64,000 nt of DNA from Pseudomonas sp. SCA2728.1_7 (GCF_018138145.1 NZ_CP073104.1:5027001-5091000), one strand, 5' to 3'; counted from the first letter of the stretch, positions 33,141 through 46,783 are shown. The notes: generated by a model from the letters alone, not told the origin. Made by a program: numbers and translations.

Positions 33141-34454
33141 TCAGAATTCTTTGGCCGCCGCCTGGGCGACCGGTTTTCTCGGCTGAAAGTTATAGCCCTG
33201 CTCACCGTTGAGCACCTTGTTCGCCCGCTGTACGTCGATGTCCTTTTCCCAGCGCGCGATGGCCACAGTGGCAACGCAGTTGCCGATCAGGTTGGTCAGC
33301 GCCCGGCCGATGCCCATGAACCAGTCCACCGCCAGCACCAGCACCAGACCGACCACCGGGATCGCCGGAATCGCCGTCAACGTTGCTGCCAGAATCACCA
33401 GTGCCGAACCGGGAATACCGTGGGCACCTTTGGAGGTAATCAGCGACACCAGCAGAATGGTCAGCAGGTCGGTCATCGCCAGCGGTGTGCCGGTGGCGTT
33501 GGCAATGAAGACGATGGCCAGGGTCAGGTAGATCGAAAAACCGTCAAGGTTGAACGAGTAGCCGGTCGGAATCACCAGGCCGACAGTCGAGCTGCCGATG
33601 CCCAGGTGCTCAAGTTTGCGCATGATCTGCGGCAGCACGGCGTCGGACGAGGCGGTGCCCATGACGATCAACAGCTCTTCACGCAGGTACTTGAGCAGTG
33701 GCCACATACGCAGGCCAGAGGCACGCATCACCAGACCGAGAATCACGCTGACGAACGCGATGCAGGTCAGGTAGAACAAACCGACCAGACTGCCCAGGTG
33801 CTGCAGCGAATCGAGGCCATATTTGCTGGTGGTGAAGGCGATGGCGCCGAACACGCCGATCGGCGCCAGACGCACGATCATGCCCATGATGCGGAAGATC
33901 ACATGGCTCAGTTCATTGATCAGCCGCGAGATCCCGGACGCTGCTTCGCCGACCAGATTCAACGCGCTGCCGAACAATACCGAGAACAGCAGGACTTGCA
34001 GGATGTTGTTGTCGGCAAAGGCACCGATCACCGACGTCGGGATCAGGTCCATCAGGAACTGCGTGGTGGTGTGCATGTGCTGACCGCGCTGGGCGATGTC
34101 GCCCATGTCCGCGGCGGAAAGTTGCTCCAGATGGATATTCGCGCCGCTGCCGATGCCGGTGCTGAAGGCGAAGACCAGGCCGATGACCAAGGCGATGGTG
34201 GTCAGCACTTCAAAATAGATCACCGACTTGAGGCCGATGCGCCCGACCTTCTTCAGATCGCCCGCGCCGCTGATGCCGCTGACCACCACGCAGAACACGA
34301 TGAGGCCGATGAGCATCTTGATCAGTTTGATGAAGCCGTCGCCGAGCGGTTTGAGCTGGGTCGAGTATTCAGGAAGGGTCAGCCCGCAGACGATGCCGAG
34401 CATCAGTCCGAGAACCACTTGGAGGAAGATTGAACGCGAGCACCATCTGAGCAT
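33141..34454 (-). CDS. dctA: Dicarboxylate/amino acid:cation symporter (DctA family)
   Basis: The 437-aa protein belongs to the DAACS family (DctA/GltP). About eight membrane helices and two re-entrant loops are expected. The serine-rich motif ASSDAVLP and the substrate/ion-binding NLDGFSIYL and TSKGAHGIPGS segments are present. It imports succinate, fumarate, malate or related acids with protons or sodium. AGGA lies 8 bases before the ATG at 34454. It heads a likely operon with two GntR regulators. Since Pseudomonas often has several DctA paralogues, the substrate may be something other than C4-dicarboxylates. Confidence 0.88.
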   Translation of the reverse strand: MLRWCSRSIFLQVVLGLMLGIVCGLTLPEYSTQLKPLGDGFIKLIKMLIGLIVFCVVVSGISGAGDLKKVGRIGLKSVIYFEVLTTIALVIGLVFAFSTGIGSGANIHLEQLSAADMGDIAQRGQHMHTTTQFLMDLIPTSVIGAFADNNILQVLLFSVLFGSALNLVGEAASGISRLINELSHVIFRIMGMIVRLAPIGVFGAIAFTTSKYGLDSLQHLGSLVGLFYLTCIAFVSVILGLVMRASGLRMWPLLKYLREELLIVMGTASSDAVLPQIMRKLEHLGIGSSTVGLVIPTGYSFNLDGFSIYLTLAIVFIANATGTPLAMTDLLTILLVSLITSKGAHGIPGSALVILAATLTAIPAIPVVGLVLVLAVDWFMGIGRALTNLIGNCVATVAIARWEKDIDVQRANKVLNGEQGYNFQPRKPVAQAAAKEF

Positions 34455-34521
34455 GGGAGGAATCCTGGTCGGTGTCCTGGCTGCTGGCGCTTGCACGCTC
34501 AGATTCAGGACTTAATTATTG

Positions 34522-34541
34522 TGGTCTTACCGGTATGTCCA
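34522..34541 (-). promoter_or_regulatory. Candidate GntR operator 1 of dctA
   Basis: On the minus strand TGGACATACCGGTAAGACCA fits TGG-N4-ACCGGT-N2-GACCA. It lies ~70 bp upstream of the dctA start. The second copy is ~76 bp further upstream in the opposite orientation. The motif resembles TGGT-type dyads bound by FCD GntR proteins. Confidence 0.55.
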
Positions 34542-34597
34542 GTGCAGGCGCAGTCTAGGCGCTGATTTTCCATGATCGCAAGTGAAAAATGACGAAT

Positions 34598-34617
34598 TGG
34601 CATGACCGGTCTGACCA
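34598..34617 (+). promoter_or_regulatory. Candidate GntR operator 2 of dctA
   Basis: TGGCATGACCGGTCTGACCA fits the same TGG-N4-ACCGGT-N2-GACCA pattern as the site at 34522-34541, in opposite orientation. Spacing between the two could allow looping. Confidence 0.55.
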
Positions 34618-34672
34618 GTTGTGCGGCAAGTCCCATTCTTGAGCGGTTCAGGCGTTTGAAAAAATTCAGGCG

Positions 34673-34705
34673 AAAAAAAACCGGCCAATCACTTGGCCGG
34701 TTTTT
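34673..34705. terminator. Bidirectional terminator at the glyA 3' end
   Basis: AAAACCGGCCAA-TCAC-TTGGCCGGTTTTT gives a 12-bp stem flanked by A and T tracts. It ends glyA on the minus strand and isolates dctA's upstream region. Confidence 0.9.
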
Positions 34706-34729
34706 CATGCTGCGGGTTTACCGTCGCAA

Positions 34730-35983
34730 TCAAGCGCCGTACACCGGCAGTTTCTTGCAGATGGCTTTGACTTTCTCACGAACGGCGTCGATCACCGCTT
34801 CGTTGTTCAGGTCAGCCAGGATGTCGCAGATCCAGCCGGCCAGCTCTTTGCACTCTGCAACCTTGAAGCCGCGAGTGGTCACAGCCGGAGTACCGAAGCG
34901 CAGGCCGGAAGTGACGAACGGCGAGCGTGGATCGTTTGGCACGGAGTTCTTGTTCACGGTGATGAACGCTTTGCCCAGAGCGGCGTCGGCGTCTTTACCG
35001 GAGATGTCCTGCTTGATCAGCGACAGCAGGAACAGGTGGTTCTTGGTACCGCCCGAAACTACGTCGAAACCGCGCTCGATGAACACTTCGGCCATGGCCT
35101 GGGCGTTCAGCACCACTTGTTCCTGGTAGGCCTTGAACTCAGGCTGCAGCGCTTCCTTGAAGCAGATCGCCTTGGCAGCAATCACGTGCTCCAGCGGGCC
35201 ACCCTGGGCGCCCGGGAATACCGCGGAGTTCAGCTTCTTCTCGATCTCGGCGTTGGCGCGCGCCAGGATCAGGCCGCCACGTGGACCGCGCAGGGTCTTG
35301 TGCGTGGTGGTGGTCACGACGTCAGCGAAAGGCACCGGGTTCGGGTAGACGCCAGCGGCGACCAGACCGGCGACGTGAGCCATGTCGACGAACAGGTAAG
35401 CGCCGACTTTGTCAGCGATGGCGCGGAAGCGTGGGAAGTCGAGAATCTGCGAGTAGGCAGAGAAACCGGCCACGATCATTTTCGGCTTGTGCTCAACCGC
35501 CAGACGCTCGACTTCGTCGTAGTCGATCAGGCCGTTGGCGTCGATGCCGTACTGTACGGCGTTGTACAGCTTGCCGGAGGAGGAAACGCTGGCGCCGTGG
35601 GTCAGGTGACCACCGTGGGCCAGGCTCATGCCCAGAATGGTGTCGCCACCTTGCAGCAGAGCCAGGTAAACAGCGGCGTTGGCTTGCGAACCTGCGTGCG
35701 GCTGAACGTTGGCGTAATCGGCGCCGAACAGCTCTTTGGCGCGGTCGATGGCCAGTTGTTCAACGATGTCGACGTACTCGCAACCACCGTAGTAACGCTT
35801 GCCTGGGTAGCCTTCAGCGTACTTGTTGGTCAGGACCGAGCCTTGAGCTTCCATCACCGCTGGGCTGGTGTAGTTTTCCGAAGCGATCAGCTCAATGTGT
35901 TCTTCCTGGCGCTGAGCTTCTTGCTCCATGGCGGCAAAAAGGTCGGCGTCGTACTTGGCAATAGTCAAATCACGGCTGAACAT
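34730..35983 (-). CDS. glyA: Serine hydroxymethyltransferase
   Basis: The 417-aa PLP enzyme interconverts serine and glycine with tetrahydrofolate, feeding one-carbon metabolism. The [13 protein letters not shown] start, the substrate region YPGKRYYGG, the PLP-lysine motif [16 protein letters not shown] and the C-terminal [12 protein letters not shown] are canonical. GAGGA precedes the ATG at 35983. The neighbour morA is the same as in P. aeruginosa, where this copy is called glyA3. A 6-1-6 palindrome (36025-36037) lies ~42 bp upstream. Confidence 0.97.
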   Translation of the reverse strand: MFSRDLTIAKYDADLFAAMEQEAQRQEEHIELIASENYTSPAVMEAQGSVLTNKYAEGYPGKRYYGGCEYVDIVEQLAIDRAKELFGADYANVQPHAGSQANAAVYLALLQGGDTILGMSLAHGGHLTHGASVSSSGKLYNAVQYGIDANGLIDYDEVERLAVEHKPKMIVAGFSAYSQILDFPRFRAIADKVGAYLFVDMAHVAGLVAAGVYPNPVPFADVVTTTTHKTLRGPRGGLILARANAEIEKKLNSAVFPGAQGGPLEHVIAAKAICFKEALQPEFKAYQEQVVLNAQAMAEVFIERGFDVVSGGTKNHLFLLSLIKQDISGKDADAALGKAFITVNKNSVPNDPRSPFVTSGLRFGTPAVTTRGFKVAECKELAGWICDILADLNNEAVIDAVREKVKAICKKLPVYGA

Positions 35984-36024
35984 GGCGGTCCTCAAGGATC
36001 GGGGGCAGAAAAGGGGGGCATTCT

Positions 36025-36037
36025 AACCCAATGGGTT
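36025..36037. promoter_or_regulatory. Palindrome upstream of glyA (AACCCA-A-TGGGTT)
   Basis: A perfect 6-1-6 inverted repeat lies 42 bp before the glyA start codon. It could be a regulator site; it does not match the PurR or MetR consensus as remembered. Confidence 0.3.
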
Positions 36038-36112
36038 TTGGATGGCATATGAAACGACATCATGTCGCAGACAAGTGGCGTTCATGACAGATGTGCGGTG
36101 CTTTTGAAGGCC

Positions 36113-36207
36113 TCTTCGCGAGCAGGCTCGCTCCCACAGTAATCGAGGCAGGCCTGCGATTTTGTGATCGAAATCAATCCCTGTGGGAGCGAGCCTGCTC
36201 GCGAATG
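36113..36207. repeat. REP pair in outward arrangement
   Basis: CGCGAGCAGGCTCGCTCCCACA (36117-36138) and TGTGGGAGCGAGCCTGCTCGC (36182-36207) face each other by their TGTGGGAG ends, separated by 43 bp. They lie between glyA and morA, in the 240-bp gap. Confidence 0.88.
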
Positions 36208-36222
36208 CCGCGCCGCAGGGCT

Positions 36223-39200
36223 TCAGTCGAACATGAACAGCGCGTCATTACTGAACTGCGCCTCGAACCGCCCCGCCGGCATCGGTCGCCCGAACAGATA
36301 GCCCTGAACCTCATCGCAGCCATGTTCGCGCAAGAAGTCCAGTTGCTCATGGGTTTCCACGCCTTCGGCGATCACCGCCAGATTCAGGCTGTGCGCCATG
36401 GCGATGATCGCCCGGGCAATCTGCGCGTCCTGCTCACCGGACGGCAAACCATCGACAAAGGTGCGGTCAATCTTCAACACGTCGATCGGGAATTGTTTTA
36501 GGTAGTTCAGCGATGAGTAACCGGTGCCGAAGTCGTCGACCGCAATGCTCAGGCCAAGGTTTTTCAGCCCGGCGAGAATCTGCATCGCTTCGCTGACTTC
36601 GCGCATCAGGATACTTTCGGTCAGCTCCAGCTCCAGACACGCCGGTGGCAGGCCGGTTTCACGCAGGATTGTGGCGATCCGCGTGCCGAGTTGGCCATCG
36701 GAAAATTGCCGCGCCGAGATGTTCACCGACACCTTCGGCACACGCACACGATTCTGGTGCCAGGTCTTCAGCTGACGGCACGCCTCGCTGATCACCCAGT
36801 CGCCGACGTCCACCACCAGACCCAGCTCTTCCAGCACCGGAATGAAATCCCCCGGCGGCACCAGGCCACGGCGCGGATGGCGCCAGCGCAACAGCGCTTC
36901 GGCGCCGGTCAGGCGTTTGCCGTCACCGCTGAATTGCGGTTGGTAATACAGGACGAATTCGTTCTGTTCCAAGGCGTGGCGCAAATCGCTTTCCAGTTCC
37001 AGACGCTCCAGCGCACTGGCGTTCATGTCGGCTTGATAGAACTGGAAGTTGTTCTTGCCGCGCTCCTTGGCGTGGTACATCGCCGTGTCGGCGTTCTTCA
37101 TCAACTGGCTGAGTTCGTTGCCGTCCTGCGGACTCAGGGCGATGCCGATACTCGCGGTGACGAAGAACTCGCGACCTTCGAGCACGAACGGTCGCACCAG
37201 GCTGCCAAGGATCTGCTCGGCGACATGAATCGCCCGGTTCAACGCCATTTCGCGGCTGGAGCGGTGTTGCAGCAGCAGCGTGAATTCGTCACCGCCCATG
37301 CGCGCCACGGTGTCGTCATCATCGACGCAGGCCAGCAGGCGCGTGGCCATGTCTTTCAACATGCGGTCGCCGGCGGCGTGGCCGAGGGAGTCGTTGATCG
37401 GTTTGAAGCGGTCGAGGTCGAGGAACATCAGCACCACCCACGACTTCTGCCGTTCGGCCGATTGCAGCGCAGTGTGCAGACGATCCTGGAACAGCGTGCG
37501 GTTCGGCAGGTGGGTCAGGGCGTCGTAGTAGGCGAGGCGGTGAATCCGTTGCTCGCTGGCCTTGCGCTCGCTGATGTCGCTGAAGAAGCACACGTAACTG
37601 GCCAGATCACCCTCGTCGTCGAGCACCGCGGTGATGCCGACCCACGCCGGGTAGTGCTCGCCGTTACGGCGCTTCATCCAGACTTCGCCTTCCCACGTGT
37701 TGTGCTCGTGCAATTGCTTGATCACGTAACGCAGGTGTGCGTCCTGCTGTTCATCAACGGTGAGCATGTTCGGCAACTGGTCGAGCACTTCGCTCACGGC
37801 GTAACCGCTGACGCGGCTGAAGGCTTCGTTGGCTTGCACGATGTAGCCGGCCGGGTCGGTGATCAGGATCGCCGAGGTCGAGTGCTCGAAAACCGTGGCG
37901 GCCATGCGCAGGTCTTTCTCGGCGCGGCGTTGCTGACTGATGTCGCGACCGACACCGAGTACGCCTTCGAACGCGCCATGTTCGTCCCACACCAGCACCA
38001 GACGCAGCTCGATCGGGATCTTGCGGCCATCGGCGCGCAGGCAGTCGAACAGGAACATTTGCGTCTGCACCTGATTGCGCAACACCGCCAGTTGCTCGGG
38101 TTTGTCCAGCGCCTTGCTGACGCGATCCATCAGCGTGTAGATGCCGCTCAGTTGCTGCGGGTTGGCGATGGTCGATTGCCAGCCGTTCTGGAAAATCCAC
38201 TCGGCGTCGTAGCCCAGCACGGCTTGCACCGACGGGCTGACGTAGTTCAGCGAGAGCTTGCTGTCGGTGGAGAAGATCACGTCGCTGATGCTTTCAGCGA
38301 GCATGCGGTAGCGCTGCTCACTGTCGCGCAGGGATTCGCTGGCTTCGATCTGCTCGGTGATGTCCTTGGCCACGCCGATGATCCGCGTGACCTGATCGTG
38401 TTTATCGCGGGCCAAGGCCTGTTCGCGAATGTCGAAACGCCGCCATTTGCCGTCGCGATGGCGGAAACGCAACTGGCACTGGAGCAACTGACTGTAACCG
38501 GCGTGACGCTGCATCTGCCGCGAGCGATGGTAGTAGTCGGCATCTTCCGGGTGCAGCAGGATCTCCCAGAAATACTCGCCCATCTGATGCAATTCAGTGC
38601 GGTTGTAACCGAGGGTTTGACCGAGGTGGTGGTTACTGAAAATCATCCGCTGGCTGATCACGTCCTGCACGTACAGATGATCCGGCACGGTGCGCACCAC
38701 GTCGGACCAGAAACCTTCGCGCTCGAGCAGCGACAGTTCGATCAGCTTGCGGCTGGTGATGTCGTTGATGCTGAGGATCACCGCTTTGTAGTCGTGCTGC
38801 TCGGTCGGCAGGCGCAACACCATCCACAGGTGTTGGTCGCGACCGTTGATGTCCGGCAGTTTGATTTCCAGTTCCAGCTGCTTTTGTTGCTGCAGGACGG
38901 CGTCGAGGACTTGATTGCCGATGGCGCACTGGCGGTGCGGATGGCCGTCGATCAACAGTTGCCAGGCGTGCTCGCAGGAATTGACGTTGAGCAGTTGCAA
39001 CGCGACCTGGTTGACCTCGGTGACGCGCAATTCCTGCAGCAGTTGCTGGCGTTGCTGCGGTTGGTCGAGCCAGGCCTTGAGCTGGTCGCTGGTCTGGATC
39101 TGCGCCTTGTCGAAGACCTGCTTCAAACCGGACAGATCAAGCACACAGAGGGCCACGCCGGTGCCTTCGAAAATGTCCTGATAGCGTCGACGACCTTCGT

Positions 39201-40071
39201 GCAACTGGCGCTGGCGACGGCGCATGTTCAACAGCGCAATCACCGGCAGCAGCGAGAACGCCAGACCCAACAGGCACTTGCCGATAAACGCCGGCAGCAG
39301 TTCTTCGAGCACGCGCTGACGGTCGAACAGGCCACGCAACTGCCAATCGCTGCTGCTTAGCGGCACGGTCAGCACGGTGTTGGCCATGTCGTCCGGACTC
39401 AAGACGCCGGGCCTGGCCGAAGGCTGCGCTTCGTCGCGGCTGATGATCTGATGATTGACGCGGTTTTCTACCAGCCACAACGGGCGGATGCCGGTTTCGC
39501 CCTGTTTGGTCAGCGAGTCGAAGAAGGTCGGGGTCAGGCGTAACGCCCAATAACCGCGCGTGCTGCCGCTGGCCTGATGCAATAACAGATGCACCACCGA
39601 ACCGTCATCGGCGTTGCTGAAGTAATGCGCCTGTGCACGGCTGCGGCGCACCAGTTCGCTCAGGTAATCGGCGTCGTGGCTGTTGTCGGCACTGTCGCTG
39701 ATGATTTTTCCGGAAGGAGTGAGCAGGGCCAGGCTGCGCAGGTCAGGCAAGGATTGCTGGAGCTTGCGCAGCAACGCCTGCTGTTCGTCGGCTGATTGCG
39801 GTTGTTCGACGATCGGTAGCAGATTGAGGGCGATTTGCGCGTTCAGCGCCATGTTCAGGCTGACCTGCGAGGCGAGGTCAGCGGTGTAATCGATGGTGTA
39901 TTGACGCTGGTTTTTCTGGGTTTCGCGCAATTGGTCGAGCAGTTGCCAGAACAGCAACGCGAGCAACAAAAGCACGAGTGTCGCCAGCGCACCCTTTAAT
40001 GTACCGCGCAGGGACGAGCCGGGCGCCGGTGGGGTGCTGCTCACAGAAGCTGGCGGAGTGACATTGGACAA
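36223..40071 (-). CDS. morA: Membrane GGDEF-EAL regulator MorA
   Basis: The 1282-aa inner-membrane protein has transmembrane helices at about 28-47 and 262-285 flanking a periplasmic sensor. Three to four PAS/PAC modules follow (about 295-840). A GGDEF domain with intact GGDEF (926-930) and an EAL domain with E1058-A-L (GAEALLRW) and DDFGTGYSS complete it. Both cyclic-di-GMP synthesis and degradation motifs are complete, so it may be bifunctional. Size, order and the glyA neighbour match MorA, which controls flagellar timing, motility and biofilm in Pseudomonas. The TTG start at 40071 has AGGA 8 bases upstream; the nearest ATG is out of frame. Confidence 0.92.
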   Translation of the reverse strand: MSNVTPPASVSSTPPAPGSSLRGTLKGALATLVLLLLALLFWQLLDQLRETQKNQRQYTIDYTADLASQVSLNMALNAQIALNLLPIVEQPQSADEQQALLRKLQQSLPDLRSLALLTPSGKIISDSADNSHDADYLSELVRRSRAQAHYFSNADDGSVVHLLLHQASGSTRGYWALRLTPTFFDSLTKQGETGIRPLWLVENRVNHQIISRDEAQPSARPGVLSPDDMANTVLTVPLSSSDWQLRGLFDRQRVLEELLPAFIGKCLLGLAFSLLPVIALLNMRRRQRQLHEGRRRYQDIFEGTGVALCVLDLSGLKQVFDKAQIQTSDQLKAWLDQPQQRQQLLQELRVTEVNQVALQLLNVNSCEHAWQLLIDGHPHRQCAIGNQVLDAVLQQQKQLELEIKLPDINGRDQHLWMVLRLPTEQHDYKAVILSINDITSRKLIELSLLEREGFWSDVVRTVPDHLYVQDVISQRMIFSNHHLGQTLGYNRTELHQMGEYFWEILLHPEDADYYHRSRQMQRHAGYSQLLQCQLRFRHRDGKWRRFDIREQALARDKHDQVTRIIGVAKDITEQIEASESLRDSEQRYRMLAESISDVIFSTDSKLSLNYVSPSVQAVLGYDAEWIFQNGWQSTIANPQQLSGIYTLMDRVSKALDKPEQLAVLRNQVQTQMFLFDCLRADGRKIPIELRLVLVWDEHGAFEGVLGVGRDISQQRRAEKDLRMAATVFEHSTSAILITDPAGYIVQANEAFSRVSGYAVSEVLDQLPNMLTVDEQQDAHLRYVIKQLHEHNTWEGEVWMKRRNGEHYPAWVGITAVLDDEGDLASYVCFFSDISERKASEQRIHRLAYYDALTHLPNRTLFQDRLHTALQSAERQKSWVVLMFLDLDRFKPINDSLGHAAGDRMLKDMATRLLACVDDDDTVARMGGDEFTLLLQHRSSREMALNRAIHVAEQILGSLVRPFVLEGREFFVTASIGIALSPQDGNELSQLMKNADTAMYHAKERGKNNFQFYQADMNASALERLELESDLRHALEQNEFVLYYQPQFSGDGKRLTGAEALLRWRHPRRGLVPPGDFIPVLEELGLVVDVGDWVISEACRQLKTWHQNRVRVPKVSVNISARQFSDGQLGTRIATILRETGLPPACLELELTESILMREVSEAMQILAGLKNLGLSIAVDDFGTGYSSLNYLKQFPIDVLKIDRTFVDGLPSGEQDAQIARAIIAMAHSLNLAVIAEGVETHEQLDFLREHGCDEVQGYLFGRPMPAGRFEAQFSNDALFMFD

Positions 40072-40356
40072 GCTGTAATCCTGCGGTTTGGCTGGACTGG
40101 CGCGACGTGCACTATAAGCCGGACGCCCAAAGGGCGGCTAGCATGCCTTGAGTCGTGGCGAAGTGCCAGCCCCGCGCGGCTGGACTGCCTTCCGTCATTA
40201 AGGTAGCTTTGCCGGTTACGCGGGAGCGTTCCAGCTCCTAGACTCAGACTTTTTCAGCGCGCACGCATTGATAACCATCAAGTGAACGACGCGCATGGTC
40301 TGGCCGGGCATCGCCTGCGCTGCAATCATTCATCTGTCACTGACCCAAGGTTCTCC

Positions 40357-42021
<1,665 letters not shown>

Positions 42022-42040
42022 TATCGGGTTGGTTGCATGA

Positions 42041-42070
42041 AAAAGCGGAGCCTTCGGGCTCCGTTTTTTT
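42041..42070 (+). terminator. Intrinsic terminator of ettA
   Basis: AGCGGAGCC-TTCG-GGCTCCG followed by eight T residues, 20 bp after the ettA stop. It has a UUCG tetraloop. Confidence 0.92.
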
Positions 42071-42102
42071 TGCCAGGTTTTTGTCAGCGGAACCGAGGTG
42101 CG

Positions 42103-42174
42103 GCCATCGCGAGCAGGCTCACTCCTACATTTGAAATGCGTCCCCCCTGTAGGAGTGAGCCTGCTCGCGATAGC
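42103..42174. repeat. REP pair in outward arrangement
   Basis: A GCGAGCAGGCTCACTCCTACA arm and, 18 bp later, TGTAGGAGTGAGCCTGCTCGC, meeting at their TGTAGGAG ends. This is the same arrangement as at 31582-31653. Confidence 0.88.
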
Positions 42175-42274
42175 TGTATAACTGGTGGTGCATTTCTTGA
42201 AACCAGACTCCCCATTCAGGTGCAAAACAAGCTCGAAAAATCGCCTTATTTATATCCTGTGCACCATTTCATAA

Positions 42275-43700
<1,426 letters not shown>

Positions 43701-43704
<4 letters not shown>

Positions 43705-44195
43705 GCCGGTTCGATGCGGATCACTTCAATCACTTGATCGCCGGCGGGGCGCTGCCACAGCACCTCGTCATTGAGCCGCGCACCCAGCAGCGCGCGGCCC
43801 AGCGGTGAACCCCAATTGATCAGGCCCTTGCTCGCATCGGCCTGATCTTCGCCGACCAGTTGCACGCGGCTTTCGGTGTCGTGCTCATCGGCGTAGGTCA
43901 CCCAACTGCCGATCTGCACTTTGGCGGTGGACGTTGCTGCAACGGCGACTTGTGCGCTGCTCAGGCGCTGATTGAAATAACGCAAATCACGTTGCAGATC
44001 CGCCAGCCGTTGCTTGTCGGCCTGCTCACCTCTGGCTGATTGTTCGGCATGCAGGGTTTGCAGTTCGGCGACTTTTTCTTGCAACTGCGCCAGCCCTTGC
44101 GCCGTGACGTAATTGGGCTGCTCGCTGACCTGGCGTTCGACCGGCTGATCGGCTTGTGCGGCGGCGTTGTCTTCGTTGACGAATGCGCGACTCAT
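43701..44195 (-). CDS. GreA/GreB-family transcription factor
   Basis: The 164-aa protein has an N-terminal coiled coil (about 35-90; GLAQLQEKVAELQTLHAEQSA...) and a C-terminal FKBP-like GreAB domain (VQIGSWVTYAD... NWGSPLGRALLGARLNDEV). Gre factors insert the coiled-coil tip into the RNA polymerase channel to rescue backtracked complexes. Here the tip lacks an obvious paired acidic motif like GreA's DE, so its activity may differ. A very strong GAGGAGG precedes the ATG at 44195. Its stop overlaps the gdhA stop by four bases (convergent). Confidence 0.85.
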
Positions 44196-44265
44196 GGTGT
44201 CCTCCTCATATGAGGTTTGGGCCATGCTCGCAGGCATTTGGTTTCACTGGATGTCTGGGAGCGAC

Positions 44266-44622
44266 CTATGGCGAGCGATAAGCCCGCCCGGCGTCCTGAT
44301 CTTTTTGTTGCTGCCAGGCGCGTTCGCGTTCGTCCCAGTGCTCGTTGCGATACTGTTCGCGATCCTTGTTTTCCAGCATCGCCTGACATTGGCGAAAGCC
44401 GTCGGTCCAGCCTTCGGCGTATTGCTTGTCCTTGAGATAGCGCGGCACGTTTTTACGGAATTCGCCGCTGATCGAACCGGCGGCCTGACGACCGCTGATG
44501 CAGCCGTCATCGAAGCCGTCGGCGAAGGCCGGTGGGTAACCCTTGGCGATCAAGTCTTCATGGGTGGTCTGGCAACCGCCCAGCAACAACACAACACCCA
44601 ACAAACCCGCACACCGCCACAT
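44266..44622 (-). CDS. Small lipoprotein of unknown function
   Basis: The 118-aa protein has a lipoprotein signal: hydrophobic LLGVVLLL followed by lipobox LGGC (Cys17). The mature part has a GYPPAFADGFDDGCISGRQAAG segment and a later YAEGWTDGFRQC echo, suggesting two related half-motifs with Gly/Asp and Cys. The C-terminus is highly charged. GGGAG precedes the ATG at 44622. It lies upstream of the GreB-like gene on the same strand, 70 bp away. The function is unknown. Confidence 0.8.
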   Translation of the reverse strand: MWRCAGLLGVVLLLGGCQTTHEDLIAKGYPPAFADGFDDGCISGRQAAGSISGEFRKNVPRYLKDKQYAEGWTDGFRQCQAMLENKDREQYRNEHWDERERAWQQQKDQDAGRAYRSP

Positions 44623-44729
44623 CGCACTCTCCCGCGCCGGTTGTCCGGCTTATGGGGAAAGTCTAGAAGGGGATTCGTCGGACGTTGGTGAAAGGCATGT
44701 GAGTAATTCGTTGAACACCACAAATCCCC

Positions 44730-44817
44730 TGTAGGAGTGAGCCTGCTCGCGATGGCGGTGTATCAGTCACAGCACAGTGACTGATGAATTGCTATCGCGA
44801 GCAGGCTCACTCCTACA
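44730..44817. repeat. REPIN (inverted REP pair)
   Basis: An intact REPIN of the GAGTGAGCCTGCTCGCG class. Its middle carries a CAGTCAC...GTGACTG inverted repeat, which lengthens the possible cruciform. It lies between the lipoprotein gene and the DUF4105 gene. Confidence 0.92.
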
Positions 44818-44835
44818 AGGGGGATGTGTTCGGGA

Positions 44836-46689
44836 TCAATAGTGATACCACTTCACTTCAAGCATGACCTCGGTTTCCGGGGTGGCGAGGTGGCTGAACT
44901 CACGCTGTGCACTCAGGCGCAAACCCAGATTACGCGACAACTCCCACTGCTGATTCAAACTCAGGCTGCGGCGCACTTCGCCATTGAAAAAGTAATCGCC
45001 CTTGGCCTCCAGGCTCATATTCCCCAACGGGTTTTTCCACAACACGCCGGTATTGAAACCGCCGGCCGGGGACACGAATTCGGCGAAGTCATTGTTGTGT
45101 TCAACCCGCACCGTGCCGAGGGCAAAACCCAGCACATCATCACCCAGTGCCCACGTGCCGCCACCACCACCATTCACATGGCTGACCAGCGTTTCGTCAT
45201 CATGCTTGCCCGGTACGCGCTCAAGACCGCCAGTGACTTGCCACGACAGCGGCTGCAATAGCTCATTGCGCGGCGTCAGCGAGCGAATCGTCGCCAGATC
45301 CAATTGCTGGAACTGCCATTGATTGCCCTCGTACTGACGCAGCTTCATCTGCAAGATTTCAATCTGCGCGCCGAGCGGGAAGCTTTCGGCGTTGTCGTTG
45401 AGATCGTGGTAGGCCATGCGCAAGCCGTACTCGCCGAACGCACGATCACCACGGGTGCCGAGACCGGCCTGCCAGGTACGCGATTCGTGGCCGTCTTCCG
45501 GCAAGCCTGGCTGCGGAATGTCCAGCTCCGGCGCGGGATTTTTGTTGATCGCCCGCAGCAATTCAAAACTGCGCTGCGCCCGTTGCGGATCACGCTCCTG
45601 GCCGTTGGCGCGGTAGCGTTCAAGACGATATGCAGCGTCGATGATCAACGCTTGACGGTCACGGGGCAGGGCTTTGAACGCCGGATCCTGCAACTGCTGC
45701 TGATCGGCGCTGACTTTCAGCACCCAATCCTGTTCTTCACCGCTGAGCGGCTCGGCACGGCTAAGCAATTCACGCTCACGGGACGGACGATATTCAATGC
45801 TTTCCACCAGCCCGGCTTCTTTCACCGCTTTGACGGTGTCGGTGGGAATCGCGGTCAGCGGGAATTGTTCGGTCAGGCGCAGGCTCGGCCGTGCCACCTG
45901 CAGCAACTCAAGCAGACGATACGAGCAGTTTTCATCGAAGAAGAAATAGTCGAACTGGATCTGCTTCAACTCCCACACATGTTCGACCATGCGCGCGGTT
46001 TCTTCTTGCGTCAGATTCAGTCGGTATTCCCACAGATCACGGTTTTCCAGGCTGCGGTATTCGGAGAGTTTTTCCTGATACGGCACCAGTGCGAACAATC
46101 CCGGATAACCGCCCATCAAACCTTTCCAGGCATACAGAATGCTGTTGTCCGAGCCTTCGATGTAGGCGCCGAAGTTGATCGCATAACTGAGCAGCGACGT
46201 CTTGTCGGCCTGCACATCGGCCTGGTCGATGCGCAGCAGGGTGTGGCCGAACATCGATGACGGACTGTTCAAGTAAGCCGCCGGGAAGATCATCACCGCG
46301 CTGTGCGGCGAGACATCCTTGAACCATTTCTTGTACTCGGCGCATGCCGGTGTCGGCAGATCGCTGAGCTTGAGTTGCGCTTTCAGCCAGCGAGTGCGCG
46401 CCGGATAAACACACTGCGCATGTTGCTCGCCAAGACTGGCCGGGGCGTACAGCGCTTGCACGGTCGCCGCCAGTTCATGATCGGGGTGTTCATTGCCATC
46501 GGGCGCGAGAAAGAACTTCTTGTCGCTGACATAGCTGCGCCAGCCACCAAGCTTGGCGGTTTCGTAGTGACCGAGGGAAATCCAGAAGCGGTCGTTGGCC
46601 AGTTGCTGCAAACGTTGAGGGTCGATGGTTGGCGCGGCGGACAGCGGGGCGCAGACACAGAGCGCCAGCCAGGCAAGGCGTTTGAGCAT
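44836..46689 (-). CDS. DUF4105 envelope protein (Lnb N-terminal-like)
   Basis: The 617-aa protein has an N-terminal signal peptide (WLALCVCAPLSA) and a DUF4105/Lnb-like periplasmic domain (about 100-300) containing SSMFGHTLLRID, FFFDENCSYRLLELL and other conserved His/Asp/Cys positions. The Asn/Gly-rich C-terminal half with alternating hydrophobic strands, ending VMLEVKWYHY, looks like an outer-membrane beta barrel. Some DUF4105 relatives act in lipid or lipoprotein acyl transfer, so a thiol- or serine-type acyltransferase is possible. It lies downstream of DUF3015 on the same strand, with a terminator between. The function is inferred only loosely. Confidence 0.8.
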   Translation of the reverse strand: MLKRLAWLALCVCAPLSAAPTIDPQRLQQLANDRFWISLGHYETAKLGGWRSYVSDKKFFLAPDGNEHPDHELAATVQALYAPASLGEQHAQCVYPARTRWLKAQLKLSDLPTPACAEYKKWFKDVSPHSAVMIFPAAYLNSPSSMFGHTLLRIDQADVQADKTSLLSYAINFGAYIEGSDNSILYAWKGLMGGYPGLFALVPYQEKLSEYRSLENRDLWEYRLNLTQEETARMVEHVWELKQIQFDYFFFDENCSYRLLELLQVARPSLRLTEQFPLTAIPTDTVKAVKEAGLVESIEYRPSRERELLSRAEPLSGEEQDWVLKVSADQQQLQDPAFKALPRDRQALIIDAAYRLERYRANGQERDPQRAQRSFELLRAINKNPAPELDIPQPGLPEDGHESRTWQAGLGTRGDRAFGEYGLRMAYHDLNDNAESFPLGAQIEILQMKLRQYEGNQWQFQQLDLATIRSLTPRNELLQPLSWQVTGGLERVPGKHDDETLVSHVNGGGGGTWALGDDVLGFALGTVRVEHNNDFAEFVSPAGGFNTGVLWKNPLGNMSLEAKGDYFFNGEVRRSLSLNQQWELSRNLGLRLSAQREFSHLATPETEVMLEVKWYHY

Positions 46690-46740
46690 AGTCGGCAACT
46701 TGAACAGGAAAGAAATAAAGACCCAAGGAGGGCGGGCCGA

Positions 46741-46773
46741 AAAAACAAAACCCGCTTCCCGAAGGAAGCGGGT
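46741..46773 (-). terminator. Terminator of the DUF3015 gene
   Basis: On the minus strand ACCCGCTTCC-TTC-GGGAAGCGGGT is followed by TTTTGTTTTTT. The stem-loop lies between the DUF3015 stop and the DUF4105 start, so read-through to the latter would be partial. Confidence 0.85.
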
Positions 46774-46783
46774 GGGGTCGAGC

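Noticed and set aside
36691..39360. An 889-codon open frame on the plus strand opposite morA
   Set aside because: MorA on the minus strand has intact GGDEF and EAL motifs. The antisense frame has no recognisable domain and no ribosome site.
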